NCBI GenBank assembly: GCA_947631765.1
Contig: CANRMP010000002.1
Coordinates: 124,001 to 188,000 of the forward strand
Length of the DNA stretch: 64,000 bases
Direction: 5' to 3'
DNA from: an uncultured Clostridia bacterium
Lineage (GTDB): Bacteria; Bacillota; Clostridia; Oscillospirales; CAG-272
Part shown: one piece after another, positions 49,360 to 60,233 of the stretch
Layout of the letters: each line of letters opens with the position of its first letter
How positions within the stretch are numbered: the stretch's first letter is position 1
Notes under the pieces: generated by a model
The model's input: the letters and a program-made list of their open reading frames with translations, nothing else
Database searches by the model: none
What the model was told of the DNA's origin: nothing
Position numbers and translations under genes: made by a program

Positions 49360-51984
49360 ATGGCAATTATTTTTTACATTTTTACAACGCTGCTTGCCCT
49401 CGGTATAATGGCGTTTGCCGCATATCTTGCGTATAAGAGAGGATTTTTTAAATCTTTAGTAAAATGCGGGATAGCTTTTCTGTCTCTGCTACTTTCAATT
49501 ATTATAACAAAGCTTATTTCGCATGTCACAAAGGACGCTTTCGCCGGTCTTGCCGACCTTGTTGTTTCAAATATCGGGAGTGAAGGAACGCTTGCCGAGC
49601 TTATAGAGTCAAGCGACACCTTTGAAATTCTCTTTGCGGCTCTTCCCGCGGCAATTATCGCGCCCTTTATTTTTGTTATCGTCTTTTTTGTTTTAAAGCT
49701 TATACTTGACCTTGTTTTTCACATAGTCGAAAAAAACATCCTCAAAGGCAAAATAAATACCGAGTTTAAATACTCAAAGGGTGTTTCCTGCGTGTTCGGA
49801 TGCATTATCGCCTTTTTGTGCATATTTTCGGCGCTTGTGCCGATAAACGGCTTTGTTACTGTTTTTGCAAACGTTTACGACGTTGTCTCCACCCTTGACG
49901 AAGAGAACGGCTCGCCGCTTTTTGACGGCGTTGTGGACGGACTGAATAAAAATCCGGTCAAAACCGTTACATACGCCATGGGCGGCAGAGCGGTTTTCAA
50001 TACGCTTACCTCGATTGAAATCGACGGAGAAACCTACAGCATAGGCAGGGAAATCACCGGACTTTCGGCAATTGCTTCAAGAACTGTCTCCCTTTACAAG
50101 ACCGACGTTGAAAGCTGGGGAGAAGAGCAGGCAAGAATGCTTCGTGAGATACCGGAGGCGTTAAGCGGTGCAAAGCTTGTTAAAACCATTATTTCTGACG
50201 TTGCGAGCATCGCCTCCTCGTCCTGGATAAACAATGAGGATTTCGGCGGAATAAAGCTTCCCTCAAACGTGTATACAAATCCGATAGTAAATGACATGCT
50301 TGCCGTGTTTGCAGACTCAAGCGGCGACACCATAGGCAAGGATCTTGAAACCGTCTGCGAAACCTTAGCCGTTCTTTGCGATAACGGCGCCTTTCATCTT
50401 TTCTTCTCTTCGTCGGGCTCCGAGCCCTATGAGGTGCTTGAGGTTATAGGAAAAGAAAACTTTGTAAAGGATATTTTTCTGATTTTCGATGACAATGAAA
50501 GATTTAAACCCCTTGTCGGTAAGTTTACCGAGTTCGGACTTGAAAATATGGCGCGCTCTCTGAGCGTTCCCACAAACGAAGAGCTGCAGCAAAAAATTTA
50601 TAAAGAGCTTGCTTCAAAGCTTGAGGGCGCGTACGCTCTTGAGAAGGAAGAAGGGCGCAAGGCGGCAGAGAGGGGAGCTGTTTCCGTATTTGACAAGTAT
50701 CAAATTTTGCTTTCCGAAAACACTGCAAAGTGCGTTGCAAGCTCCCTTTATGAGGGACTCTTTCAAAGCGAAAAGGTGGATGATGAAAAGGTCGCCTCGT
50801 ACTTTGAAGGGCTGTATGCTGTAAGTGAGTACCCGGATATAAGCGCCGAACAATTCATTGAGAAATATTCCGAAAAGAACGGAAGCGAGGCGGCTTCATC
50901 TCTCTTTGGAGCCGATAAAGCGGCGCAGAGCGCAGCGTTTAATAACAGAGTAGAGCTTATTAAAAAGGTTAAAGCGGATGAAAAGTCGCTTGAAATACTC
51001 CTTTCGCTTGCCCCCTCGTGCGATATAATATCAAAAGATACCACAATTGAGAGTATTCAAAGCGAAAGCCTTGAAGGGGTAAGCAGAGAGGAGATAGAAG
51101 AGCTCGGCGTGGCTCTCGGTCACTCCGCAAGAGAGCTTTCCAAGGTTGCGGGGGATATATCGAAATTTGACAAGAACGCCTCGGGAGTCGAAATAATTAA
51201 AAAGCTTAATATAGAAGCGCTTGGGGGCGCATTTGAGGAAATAGGCGACAACAAGTACATAGGGGATACCTCAATAGGCATTCTTGACGCCTTTTTAAAG
51301 AATAAAGTCGGTTTTACCATGAATATACGGGATATTCTCAATAATTCGGACGATCCGAACGCCGAAAACTCAACCATAAGCTCGCTTCTTGTCGGATTTT
51401 ACGACACTGTTCTGCTTATAGATAATCTAAATAACGCCGAAAAGACTCATGACGACAAGATACCCGCCGTCGATGAATTCATGAAAAACCTCGATCCCGC
51501 TAAGGCGAAAAGTCTGTCAAAGGCCATGAATCCTCAAACAATTGAGAATTTCGGAGTTCCCGAAGGCAAAGCCGAGGCGGCGTCCGATATGCTCGCTGTT
51601 ATGCTTGAAGAGCTGGGAGATACCGAGAAAAACAGCGAGAGCGAGGCGGAGGCGGTAAAATATCTGTTTGATATTTCAATGACCTCCAAGAGCTCGGAAA
51701 ATACAGTCTTCGGAGAAGGCGGAAAAATCGAGGACGTTGACAACTTTGTCAAAACCGTCAAGGGCTCTACGGTCGCGGCAAACACTTTAAAAGCATCGAC
51801 CACAAACGACAAGGGAGAAAGCGTAAAGGATCCTCTCGGAATTGCCGAAAAGCTGACAAATGAGGACGAAAAAACGCTCCTTGATGCCATTGATGCCGCC
51901 TCCAAAGAGGCGGGAACCACCGAAAGCGAAAAGGAAACGCTCAGAAATCTTGCCGATATGTTCGGCGTCGAATGGGCGGCATAA
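49360..51984 (+). CDS. Large protein with CvpA-like four-TM N-terminus and ~650-aa uncharacterised C-terminal region
   Basis: MAIIFYIFTTLLALGIMAFAAYLAYKRGFFKSLVKCGIAFLSLLLSIIITKLI; four hydrophobic segments in the first ~170 aa; remainder acidic/helical, no family recognised. Confidence 0.75.
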   Translation: MAIIFYIFTTLLALGIMAFAAYLAYKRGFFKSLVKCGIAFLSLLLSIIITKLISHVTKDAFAGLADLVVSNIGSEGTLAELIESSDTFEILFAALPAAIIAPFIFVIVFFVLKLILDLVFHIVEKNILKGKINTEFKYSKGVSCVFGCIIAFLCIFSALVPINGFVTVFANVYDVVSTLDEENGSPLFDGVVDGLNKNPVKTVTYAMGGRAVFNTLTSIEIDGETYSIGREITGLSAIASRTVSLYKTDVESWGEEQARMLREIPEALSGAKLVKTIISDVASIASSSWINNEDFGGIKLPSNVYTNPIVNDMLAVFADSSGDTIGKDLETVCETLAVLCDNGAFHLFFSSSGSEPYEVLEVIGKENFVKDIFLIFDDNERFKPLVGKFTEFGLENMARSLSVPTNEELQQKIYKELASKLEGAYALEKEEGRKAAERGAVSVFDKYQILLSENTAKCVASSLYEGLFQSEKVDDEKVASYFEGLYAVSEYPDISAEQFIEKYSEKNGSEAASSLFGADKAAQSAAFNNRVELIKKVKADEKSLEILLSLAPSCDIISKDTTIESIQSESLEGVSREEIEELGVALGHSARELSKVAGDISKFDKNASGVEIIKKLNIEALGGAFEEIGDNKYIGDTSIGILDAFLKNKVGFTMNIRDILNNSDDPNAENSTISSLLVGFYDTVLLIDNLNNAEKTHDDKIPAVDEFMKNLDPAKAKSLSKAMNPQTIENFGVPEGKAEAASDMLAVMLEELGDTEKNSESEAEAVKYLFDISMTSKSSENTVFGEGGKIEDVDNFVKTVKGSTVAANTLKASTTNDKGESVKDPLGIAEKLTNEDEKTLLDAIDAASKEAGTTESEKETLRNLADMFGVEWAA

Positions 51985-52013
51985 CTCTCACTGCATGTGA
52001 AAGAAGAGATACT

Positions 52014-52562
52014 ATGAAATTTACCGAAAAAGAACTGAGCCGAGATATTAAATTCAGCGGAAGGATATTCAGCGTGGCAAAGTGCAAGGCGGAGCTTCCC
52101 GACAATACAATTGTCGACAGGGAGCTTGTATGCCACAGCGGCGGCGTTTGTATTCTGCCCGTTGACAGCGAAAACAACGGATATTTTGTCAGGCAGTATC
52201 GCTACGGGGCGGGAAAGGAGCTGCTTGAGGTGCCCGCGGGGAAGCTTGAGGAAGGAGAGGACCCGCTTTCGGCGGCGCTTCGTGAGCTTTCCGAGGAAAC
52301 GGGCTTTACGGCAGAAAAGATAGTAAAGCTCGGGGTCGGCTATTCCTCTCCGGCAATACTCACCGAAAAAATATACATGTATCTTGCCACTGGGCTTTGT
52401 CGGGGAGCACAGCATCTTGACAAAGACGAATTTCTTGAGGTGGTAAAATGCCCGCTCGAGGAGATGTATCAAAATGTGCTTGATAACAAAATCGAGGATT
52501 CGAAATCTCAGATAACAATACTTAAATCATATTTGTATCTTAAATCTAAGAATAAAGAATAA
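52014..52562 (+). CDS. NUDIX hydrolase, ADP-ribose pyrophosphatase-like
   Basis: VPAGKLEEGEDPLSAALRELSEETGFTAEK Nudix box; start MKFTEKELSRDIKFSG. Confidence 0.93.
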   Translation: MKFTEKELSRDIKFSGRIFSVAKCKAELPDNTIVDRELVCHSGGVCILPVDSENNGYFVRQYRYGAGKELLEVPAGKLEEGEDPLSAALRELSEETGFTAEKIVKLGVGYSSPAILTEKIYMYLATGLCRGAQHLDKDEFLEVVKCPLEEMYQNVLDNKIEDSKSQITILKSYLYLKSKNKE

Positions 52563-52606
52563 AACTCCGAACTCTACGGCAAAAGCCGTGCAGAAATATT
52601 AAACAG

Positions 52607-52655
52607 TTTAAGCCACCGATTTTTCGGTGGCTTAAAATATGCGTTTTATTTGCTT
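52607..52655. terminator. Bidirectional terminator
   Basis: TTTAAGCCACCGA-TTTTT-CGGTGGCTTAAA between convergent Nudix and cls genes. Confidence 0.85.
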
Positions 52656-52663
52656 TTATATTC

Positions 52664-54190
52664 TCAGAGCAGGGGCGCAAACAGGCGCAGCAGTGCAAAA
52701 TAGAAGTTTTTGATTATTCCTTTGCGCTTGTGCGAGATGACAAGCGGAGAAGAACGCTCAAAGGTGTTTATCATATCCTTATAAACATCGGATATAACCG
52801 GTGAGCCGTAAAAGATACATCCGCATTCAAAATGAATGTACAGACTGCGGTAATCCATATTTACCGTTCCCACGGTTGCGACTTTGTCGTCGCAGACAAA
52901 GCACTTGGAATGAATAAAGCCGGGAGTATAGTTATAAATCTTGACTCCTGCGTCAATAAGGGCAGGGCAGTGGGAGAGGGAAAGCTGATAAACGGTCTTT
53001 TTGTCGGGGATTGCCGGTATTACGATGCGCACGTCGACTCCGCGTTTTGCCGCAAGTATGAGCGATTCTGAAAGCACGTTGTCAATAACAAGATAAGGAG
53101 TGAAAATATACACGTATTTTGTCGCGCTGTTTATAATATTTAAATAAATATTTTCGCCGAGGATCTCTGAGTCAAGCGGCGAGCTGCCGTACGGCTGAAT
53201 GAGCCCTTCAAAGCTTTCGGAATATTTTTCTGTATTCTCGGGTATAAAGCTGTTTATATCGTCCTTTTCGGAGCTTCTCAGTCCGTTCCACATTTCGAGA
53301 AAAAGCCTTATAAAGCTTTTGACGGCGTCTCCCTTAACAAGTATTGCGGCGTCCTTCCAGTGCCCGAATCTTGTAATTTTGTTGATATACTCGTCGGCAA
53401 AATTCACCCCTCCGGTAAAGGCAACCTTGCCGTCGATTATCATAATTTTGCGGTGATCGCGGTTGTTCATGATAACCGACAGGAAGGGCTTGAAGCGGTT
53501 AAAGGATATGCACTTTATCCCGACCTTTTCAAGCTGACGGTAATATTTTGACGGAAGATGGTTGATACATCCCATATCGTCGTACATCACCCTGACGTCA
53601 AGTCCCGCTTTAGCCTTATCGATAAGTATTTCGAGAATGGAATCCCACATATATCCGGGCTTTATTATGAATATTTCGATAAAAATATATTTTTCCGCTT
53701 TTTTCAGCTCCTCCAAAAGGTCTGGGAACATTTCGTCTCCAAGCGGGTAATATTTTGCATAAGAGTTTTCATAGACCGGGAAATTGTTTTTTGCAACGTA
53801 CTGCATCTGCCCGCAAATGTGCGGATCCTTTTCTGCTACTTTCCCTATAATCTCATTTGAGGAGGAGTCCTCGGGCTCTGCAATTGAGACCTCGGATATG
53901 CGTTTTCGAATACTTGCGGTTGAAAATTTTGTACCGAACAAAAGGTAGATAACCCAGCCTAAGAAAGGAAAAATGAGAATAGGGACAATCCAGGCAAGCT
54001 TTATTGAGGGGTCTGTCTGTTTGTTGATGATAAAGGCAACCACAAGAAAGCTCAGCAGTGAAAAGAGCATGGAAAGAGGATAGTACAAATTGTTTAAAAA
54101 CAGCGGAATGAAGGCTATCCAGCAAAGCTGTATTAAAAGAGCGAAGCTGACAATTGTAAGTCTGTTTATTATCTTTTTCAGAAATTTCAT
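52664..54190 (-). CDS. cls: Cardiolipin synthase (phospholipase D family)
   Basis: Two HxK motifs: NNRDHRKIMIIDGKVAFTGGVNFADEY and FIHSKCFVCDDKVATVGTVNMDYRS; N-terminal TMs. Confidence 0.95.
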   Translation of the reverse strand: MKFLKKIINRLTIVSFALLIQLCWIAFIPLFLNNLYYPLSMLFSLLSFLVVAFIINKQTDPSIKLAWIVPILIFPFLGWVIYLLFGTKFSTASIRKRISEVSIAEPEDSSSNEIIGKVAEKDPHICGQMQYVAKNNFPVYENSYAKYYPLGDEMFPDLLEELKKAEKYIFIEIFIIKPGYMWDSILEILIDKAKAGLDVRVMYDDMGCINHLPSKYYRQLEKVGIKCISFNRFKPFLSVIMNNRDHRKIMIIDGKVAFTGGVNFADEYINKITRFGHWKDAAILVKGDAVKSFIRLFLEMWNGLRSSEKDDINSFIPENTEKYSESFEGLIQPYGSSPLDSEILGENIYLNIINSATKYVYIFTPYLVIDNVLSESLILAAKRGVDVRIVIPAIPDKKTVYQLSLSHCPALIDAGVKIYNYTPGFIHSKCFVCDDKVATVGTVNMDYRSLYIHFECGCIFYGSPVISDVYKDMINTFERSSPLVISHKRKGIIKNFYFALLRLFAPLL

Positions 54191-54281
54191 TTAACTTTTT
54201 TCACCTTTCGCGTTTATACGTATTTAATTTAAGAGTCCGTCTGTTAACTGATTTCCGTGTGGGAAAGGCGCTTTTTGCTTA

Positions 54282-57200
54282 TTATTTGACAAACATCAGC
54301 GAAATAATGCGGAAAGGATCAAAGGTAAGCTCGACTGTGTTTTTATTCTCGGGTGTGATATCTTCCTTGACGTCCTCAAGAATATTAACTCTGTATACCT
54401 TTTTGTAGCCTTCGGGAATTGATATTTCGCATAAAGTCTTGTTTCTCTCCGCCTCATAGAGTCTTGCAACAACAGCATCCTTGACAAGGGCTGCGGGCTT
54501 TATCGCCTCGCATATGATGTTGTCGGCGCTAAGGGTTATAAAGGGCGAAGCGCTTGTGCTTCCTTCTGCAATAACGCAGGGAATATTTAATAAATACGCC
54601 TCTTTTATAACGTTTGAAGTCGAAAAAGCGTCGTGAGGGTAGAGAGAATAGGTCATCTCATGTACGCCCTTGTCTCCTGTGATGTCCGGTCTTGTGCCTC
54701 CGCGGTGCAATGTCAGGCAAAGGTTGTTGTCATAGGCGGATATGCCGTACTTGCAGTCGTTAAGCAGGGCAACTCCGAAACGGGATTCGGATATATCCGA
54801 CCATTTGTGGTTGCACACCTCGAATTTTGCGGCTTCAAGACTGTTGTTTCTCGTAGTGGGTCTGTCGATATGACCGAACTGTATCTCGTTTTTAACCGTT
54901 GAAGAATTGATGTCAAGGTCAAAGCTTGCTTTAAGCAGGGTGTGCCGCTCGTTCCAGTCTATTACGGTGTGAAAATCGACTCTTTGCGTATTCGCATAGA
55001 ATATTACATCCTGAGTCAGAGTCGACGCCTTGCCTATTTTGTGCTTTTCACGAATTATAAAGGCGCATGGACCGTCCGAAATTACCTCAAAGGAAATAAG
55101 CCCGTTGCTCTTTTTGAGCTTTGTCATAGTCTCAAAGTCGATATCCCAGTTGTCCCAATAATTCGGAACGTCCTCGGCAATAAGGAAGGTGTTGAGCGCG
55201 CTTCCTTTTTTGCCAAGCTCGCGGCGATGTGTTTTGTCAAAGAAGGATGATATAGCGCCGTTTTCGTCAAAGGACACTTTAGCGTAGGGAGTACTCAGCG
55301 TTTTACTTTCGGAGTCATATTCAAAAGGCGATTCAAAGAGGGATGCTTTATTAGAAAGCTTAACTGTCGCCGATCCGAGAGCCGGAACCTTAACGCCGCT
55401 AAAGAGCGTCACCTTTTTGCCGGCAAGGTCTGTGTAGATCTGAGAGGGAAGAGACTCGGGGAATTTTCCGTTATATTGATATTTTACGCAGTCCTGTCTT
55501 TCAAATGATGTGGTATTGAAAAGCGAGAGGGCGTCCTTGTCGCTGCTTGTGAGCTCTTTTGCGTATTCCGACGTTACTGAATTTGCCTTTTGTATCACCT
55601 CATTGTTTTCAAAAACTGCCTTCTGTGTAACTCCGGTATAGCAGGTTCCGGGAAGTATGTCATGGAATTGGTTTTTGAGCAGTACCTTATAAAGCTCGTC
55701 GGTGTTTTCGTTTTTGGGATTTTTTGATATAACGTTCATATAGTCCATGTCGTGCAGAGCTATCTCGCACTTTCTGTTTGAACGTTTCATATCGTGCATT
55801 TGAGTGAGCGTTCCACGGTGAAGCTCAAGGTAAAGCTCTCCCGAAAATACCGGGAGTTCAGCACGCCTTTCTTCAAGCTTTTGCATAAATTCGCTTGCAG
55901 TGCCGTAGTGTACATTGCAAAGTCCGGGTATATCGGTAACTCTTCTTGCCTTTTCAAGCAGCGCGGGAGTGGGTCCTCCGCCTCCGTCACCGTGACCGAA
56001 GGGAAGAAGCTTTGCACTGCTGTCCTGCTTGTTCTTGTTGTAATCCACCTGCGCCATAATGTCCTTGACGTCGGGCTGAACGTCAATATTGTGCAAATGG
56101 GTGATAACCGAGCTTCCGTCTATTCCTTTCCAAATAAACGAGGTCAGAGGAAATTCATTGAGGTCGTTCCAGCCCATCTTGGTTGTGAAAAAGTATTTTA
56201 CCTCCGATTCGAGCATTATTTGAGGAATTGCGGCGTTATATCCGAAGGTGTCGGGGAGCCAGAAGGAATCGGAGGTGTAGTTGTAATACTGTCTTGTGAA
56301 GTGCTGACCGTACATGAACTGCCTTGCCATAAGCTCTCCCGAGGTTATGTTGCAGTCACATTCAACCCAAACGCCTCCGTTGGGCTCATATCTGCCCTCT
56401 TTGACGTATTTGCACATTTTTTCGAATATATCGGGGTAATATCTCCTCATCCAGTCTGCGTGAAGCGCCGAGGACTGAATAAACTTGTATTCGGGATACT
56501 GCTCCATGAGCTTGCATACATTAGAGTATGTTCTGGCGCATTTTCTTATAGTCTCATCGACGGGCCAAAGCCACGCGGTATCCATGTGAGAGTGTCCTAT
56601 CATGAACACCTCGCCGCGCGAAACGTCGGAAGATGACTTTTCAAGACAGGGCGCAAGAAAAGTAATGCATTTTTTAAGCGAGCCTTCTATATCCTCTTTG
56701 TCGGCTTCAATCGGGTACTGAATTACCTCGGCAAAGACCCTCTCAAGCGCATCTTGAGCCTTGGCTTTAAGGAAATTGTCGTTTTTAAGGTACTCCGCCA
56801 TTTGAAGCACAATGTTTAAATCAAAGACAAATTTGTATATAGTTTCGTTTACGACGCAGATATCGACCGACTCGAAGGTTTTGTCAAATTCGCCCGGAGC
56901 GGCATAATCCTTTCCGTAATTTTCATAAGGACCGTAGCCTGCCACATAGTGATGGGCATAACATTCAAAGGCAAGGTCAAAGCGCTCGCCGCAGACTGCG
57001 TTTTTGGTGAATACCTGAGCCGAATGCATAATTCCCATATAGTCGCCCTTGCTGTTAATAATTCCGTCCGGAACGCCGCCTTTAAAGAAAAGCGTTTCAT
57101 ATGCGCCGGTTTTGGGAATGACGGAAAGCTTCTTCCCGCTAAGCTCATAGGGCACGGTGAAGCTTCCGACAAGCCAAAGATTCATGTATTCGCCGCCCCA

Positions 57201-57392
57201 TCTAAAGCCTTTTGTTATATTTTCAAGAGAGTCCTTAGGAGGCGTTCTTAAATGCTCCTTGGTGACAAGACCTTTAATGTCGCTCATTTCGGCGACCTTT
57301 TCATAAATAAGTGATGCGTAAAGCTTGTTTAGCGTTTCAAGCTTTCCGCGTATACGCTTTGAATATTTTTCATAAACCATGGCATTGTTCAT
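54282..57392 (-). CDS. Alpha-mannosidase, glycoside hydrolase family 38
   Basis: VFMIGHSHMDTAWLWPVDETIRKCARTYSNVCKLMEQYPEYKFIQSSALHADWMRRYYP, WLPDTFGYNAAIPQIM, GELYLELHRGTLT. Confidence 0.95.
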   Translation of the reverse strand: MNNAMVYEKYSKRIRGKLETLNKLYASLIYEKVAEMSDIKGLVTKEHLRTPPKDSLENITKGFRWGGEYMNLWLVGSFTVPYELSGKKLSVIPKTGAYETLFFKGGVPDGIINSKGDYMGIMHSAQVFTKNAVCGERFDLAFECYAHHYVAGYGPYENYGKDYAAPGEFDKTFESVDICVVNETIYKFVFDLNIVLQMAEYLKNDNFLKAKAQDALERVFAEVIQYPIEADKEDIEGSLKKCITFLAPCLEKSSSDVSRGEVFMIGHSHMDTAWLWPVDETIRKCARTYSNVCKLMEQYPEYKFIQSSALHADWMRRYYPDIFEKMCKYVKEGRYEPNGGVWVECDCNITSGELMARQFMYGQHFTRQYYNYTSDSFWLPDTFGYNAAIPQIMLESEVKYFFTTKMGWNDLNEFPLTSFIWKGIDGSSVITHLHNIDVQPDVKDIMAQVDYNKNKQDSSAKLLPFGHGDGGGGPTPALLEKARRVTDIPGLCNVHYGTASEFMQKLEERRAELPVFSGELYLELHRGTLTQMHDMKRSNRKCEIALHDMDYMNVISKNPKNENTDELYKVLLKNQFHDILPGTCYTGVTQKAVFENNEVIQKANSVTSEYAKELTSSDKDALSLFNTTSFERQDCVKYQYNGKFPESLPSQIYTDLAGKKVTLFSGVKVPALGSATVKLSNKASLFESPFEYDSESKTLSTPYAKVSFDENGAISSFFDKTHRRELGKKGSALNTFLIAEDVPNYWDNWDIDFETMTKLKKSNGLISFEVISDGPCAFIIREKHKIGKASTLTQDVIFYANTQRVDFHTVIDWNERHTLLKASFDLDINSSTVKNEIQFGHIDRPTTRNNSLEAAKFEVCNHKWSDISESRFGVALLNDCKYGISAYDNNLCLTLHRGGTRPDITGDKGVHEMTYSLYPHDAFSTSNVIKEAYLLNIPCVIAEGSTSASPFITLSADNIICEAIKPAALVKDAVVARLYEAERNKTLCEISIPEGYKKVYRVNILEDVKEDITPENKNTVELTFDPFRIISLMFVK

Positions 57393-57604
57393 GCCCGCAT
57401 GTCGGGCGTCCTTTCTTTTGACGGTGAGTAAGCGCTAAAGTGTACGATTTATGATAATATTATAAATGAAATTGCCCTTTCTGTCAACAATTATTGAAAA
57501 ATATTCACGCTTTGCAGCCTTGTTTTTCGAATTTTCGGCGTTAATATGTAAGAATACATAGTCGCAGACCTAATTGCATAGGAAAAAATGTTTAATATGC
57601 CGCA

Positions 57605-57633
57605 TTGACAAAGGGAGAATTATCTGATATAAT
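57605..57633 (+). promoter_or_regulatory. Promoter of hom
   Basis: TTGACA-17 nt-TATAAT with TGA before the -10. Confidence 0.85.
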
Positions 57634-57724
57634 AGTGGATAATAATTAAAAATAAAGAATATTCAAGTAAAACGGCGCCGCCCTGCCTCAAAGCTTTATG
57701 CTAAAGGGCGTGTGAAAGGACTGT

Positions 57725-58936
57725 ATGATAAATATTGCAATACTCGGACTCGGAAAAATAGGAAGCGGAGTTGCGGAACTTATTGAAAAGAACGATACCT
57801 TGATATGCAGAGAGCTGCAAGAGCGCTTAAACGTCAAGTATATTCTTGACTTGCGTGACTTTGCCGGCACGCCTTATGAAAGCAAGGTTGTTCATGATAT
57901 CGGCATTATTGCCAAGGACCCGGAAATCGATATCGTCTGCGAAATGATGGGCGGCACAAAACCCGCTTTTGAATACTCCCTTGAATGCTTAAGAGCCGGT
58001 AAGAACGTCATAACGTCAAATAAAGAGGTGGTTGCAAGCTTTGGAAATCTCCTCTGTGACGCCGCGCGCGACAATAAAGTGAGATACATGTACGAGGCAA
58101 GCGTCGGAGGCGGCATACCCCTTATACGGACTATCAAGACAGCCTACGCAGGTATTGCAATAAAAGAAATAAGCGGCATACTCAACGGAACCACAAACTA
58201 TATTCTGACCCAAATGATAAAAGAGGACAAGACCCTCGAAGAGGCGCTAAAAGAGGCGCAGGAACTCGGATATGCTGAGGCTGACCCGTCTGCCGACATC
58301 AATGCGGACGATACCTGCCGCAAAATATGTATTCTTGCCGCGCTCTGCTTCGGGCGACTTGTTTCAACCTCAATGGTAAGCTGTAGCGGAATACGGTGCA
58401 TTAAGCTTTCGGATACCGAAATTGCAGCAAAATTCGGAGCCGCAATAAAGCTTGTCGCAAGCGCCAAGCTTTTTGATAACGGCAAAATCGATATAAGAGT
58501 TTCACCCTGCCTTGTCACAAGGAACAATCCGATAAGAAACGCCGACGGGGTGTACAACGCCGTAAATATCTCGGCGTCAACCGTAGGGGACGTAACTCTT
58601 GTGGGACAGGGAGCGGGGAAGTTCCCCACCGCCGGAGCCGTGCTTTCGGACATTATCGACGTTGCAAAGCATATTAAAACCGGTCAACCCGTCCAAGAGC
58701 TTATGGAATGTGCGGACGAGGAGGAAATATGCGACGAATACACCACAAACTGCATGTATTACGCCGCGGTAAAGCAGGATAAAGAAAAGGTGCTTGACGA
58801 TTTTTCGGGCGCCGAAATTCTCTATGCCGACGGAGAGATTACCGCATTTGTTTGCCCGGACATTTCAAGACAGACCTTTGAATACCTGCTATCCGCCGGG
58901 GGCTACGACGTGCTTTCAAGCCTTCGCGCCATATAA
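57725..58936 (+). CDS. hom: Homoserine dehydrogenase
   Basis: INIAILGLGKIGSGVAELIEKN, AGKNVITSNKEVVASFG, YEASVGGGIPLIRTIK, SGILNGTTNYILTQM, EAQELGYAEADPSADI. Confidence 0.97.
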   Translation: MINIAILGLGKIGSGVAELIEKNDTLICRELQERLNVKYILDLRDFAGTPYESKVVHDIGIIAKDPEIDIVCEMMGGTKPAFEYSLECLRAGKNVITSNKEVVASFGNLLCDAARDNKVRYMYEASVGGGIPLIRTIKTAYAGIAIKEISGILNGTTNYILTQMIKEDKTLEEALKEAQELGYAEADPSADINADDTCRKICILAALCFGRLVSTSMVSCSGIRCIKLSDTEIAAKFGAAIKLVASAKLFDNGKIDIRVSPCLVTRNNPIRNADGVYNAVNISASTVGDVTLVGQGAGKFPTAGAVLSDIIDVAKHIKTGQPVQELMECADEEEICDEYTTNCMYYAAVKQDKEKVLDDFSGAEILYADGEITAFVCPDISRQTFEYLLSAGGYDVLSSLRAI

Positions 58937-58937
58937 G

Positions 58938-60233
58938 CTATATAAAATATTCGTCGGTGAGTTCTTTTACCTCGTTTAGCCGCCTCATGATATAATACAT
59001 GTTGATAAGCGTCATTGCGCCGATTATAATATCGGTAAGCATCCAGACTGTGTCGCTTGATATAAACACTCCGACAAAACAGCAAAGGCTGTAAAGAATG
59101 ATATATCCATTTTGAATCGCCTTGTTTTTTGTGATGTAGCTAAGGCTCATTTTCCCGTAGTGCGACCACCCGACAATTGTTGATATCGCAAATATCAGAA
59201 TAAACGCGCTTATGATATAGCCGGCGCTTTGCCCGAGTGCTGTTGAAAACGAGGCGATGACAAGCTCCATTCCGCCAAGGGCAGAAAAACGGTCATAAGA
59301 AACAAGGATAACAAACGCCGTTGCACTGCAAAGCAGTATTGTGTCCGCAAAAACCTCGAATATTCCCCAAAATCCCTGCTCAACCGGACTGTCGGTGTCG
59401 CTTTCGGCGTGCGCCATAGGCGCTGTACCGCAGCCGGCTTCATTGGTTATGAGCCCGCGCGATATGCCGTACCTTAACGCCTGCATTATTGTGTAACCGG
59501 CCGCTCCCGATGCCGCCGCTCTGATATTCAGAGCGTTTTTTACGATATTTGAGAGCACGGTGGGAATAAGGCAGATGTTTTCCATTATCACATAAAGTGA
59601 TATCAGGATATACGCTATACATGCAAACGGGATAAGCAGCATTGTAAAGGACGAAAGCTGTTTAAACCCTTTGCATATGACAAAGAATATAATGAGGGCT
59701 GTCAGGGCGCCGAATATTACCTTTGAAATGTTAAAGGTCGATTCGACGGTTTCTGAAATTGCTCTCATCTGCATCAGATTTCCTAAGGTTAGTGAGGCGA
59801 GTATGCAGAGCGCCGCAAACACCAAGGCAATTTTTTTGCTCTTTATGTAATACATTGCTCCCCCGAAATACCCGCCCGCGCCTCTTTTACGGTACTTTAC
59901 CGCAAGCACAACCTCGCAGTATTTTATGAGCATCGATACGAGCGCTCCGATCCACATCCAGAATATCGCGCCCGGTCCTCCGGCTTTTATCGCAGACGCT
60001 ACGCCGAGAATGTTTCCGACTCCGAGAGTTCCCGCAAGTGCCACGGTGACGGTTCGAAAGGACGAGATTTTTTTGCTTTTGTCCTTTCTGAGCAGTACCT
60101 TGCCTATCACCTTGAATTTTGTTATATAGAGCACGCGCAGCTTTGCCGTAATGTAAAATCCGCACACAATGAGCACTGCGGGAACCAAGGGGGCGGCAAG
60201 GTAGTTTGTTGCAAAACGCAGTAAATATTTCAT
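58938..60233 (-). CDS. Sodium:alanine symporter family (AGCS) protein
   Basis: VTVALAGTLGVGNILGVASAIKAGGPGAIFWMWIGALVSMLIKYCEVVLAVKYR; GLITNEAGCGTAPMAHA. Confidence 0.95.
   Translation of the reverse strand: MKYLLRFATNYLAAPLVPAVLIVCGFYITAKLRVLYITKFKVIGKVLLRKDKSKKISSFRTVTVALAGTLGVGNILGVASAIKAGGPGAIFWMWIGALVSMLIKYCEVVLAVKYRKRGAGGYFGGAMYYIKSKKIALVFAALCILASLTLGNLMQMRAISETVESTFNISKVIFGALTALIIFFVICKGFKQLSSFTMLLIPFACIAYILISLYVIMENICLIPTVLSNIVKNALNIRAAASGAAGYTIMQALRYGISRGLITNEAGCGTAPMAHAESDTDSPVEQGFWGIFEVFADTILLCSATAFVILVSYDRFSALGGMELVIASFSTALGQSAGYIISAFILIFAISTIVGWSHYGKMSLSYITKNKAIQNGYIILYSLCCFVGVFISSDTVWMLTDIIIGAMTLINMYYIMRRLNEVKELTDEYFI

Noticed and set aside
51534-52472. 312-aa minus-strand ORF across the CvpA-like and Nudix genes
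   Set aside because: Ser/Phe-rich antisense translation spanning two sense genes; no RBS or domain.
55794-56636. 280-aa plus-strand ORF antisense to the GH38 mannosidase
   Set aside because: Shadow ORF over conserved catalytic sequence.
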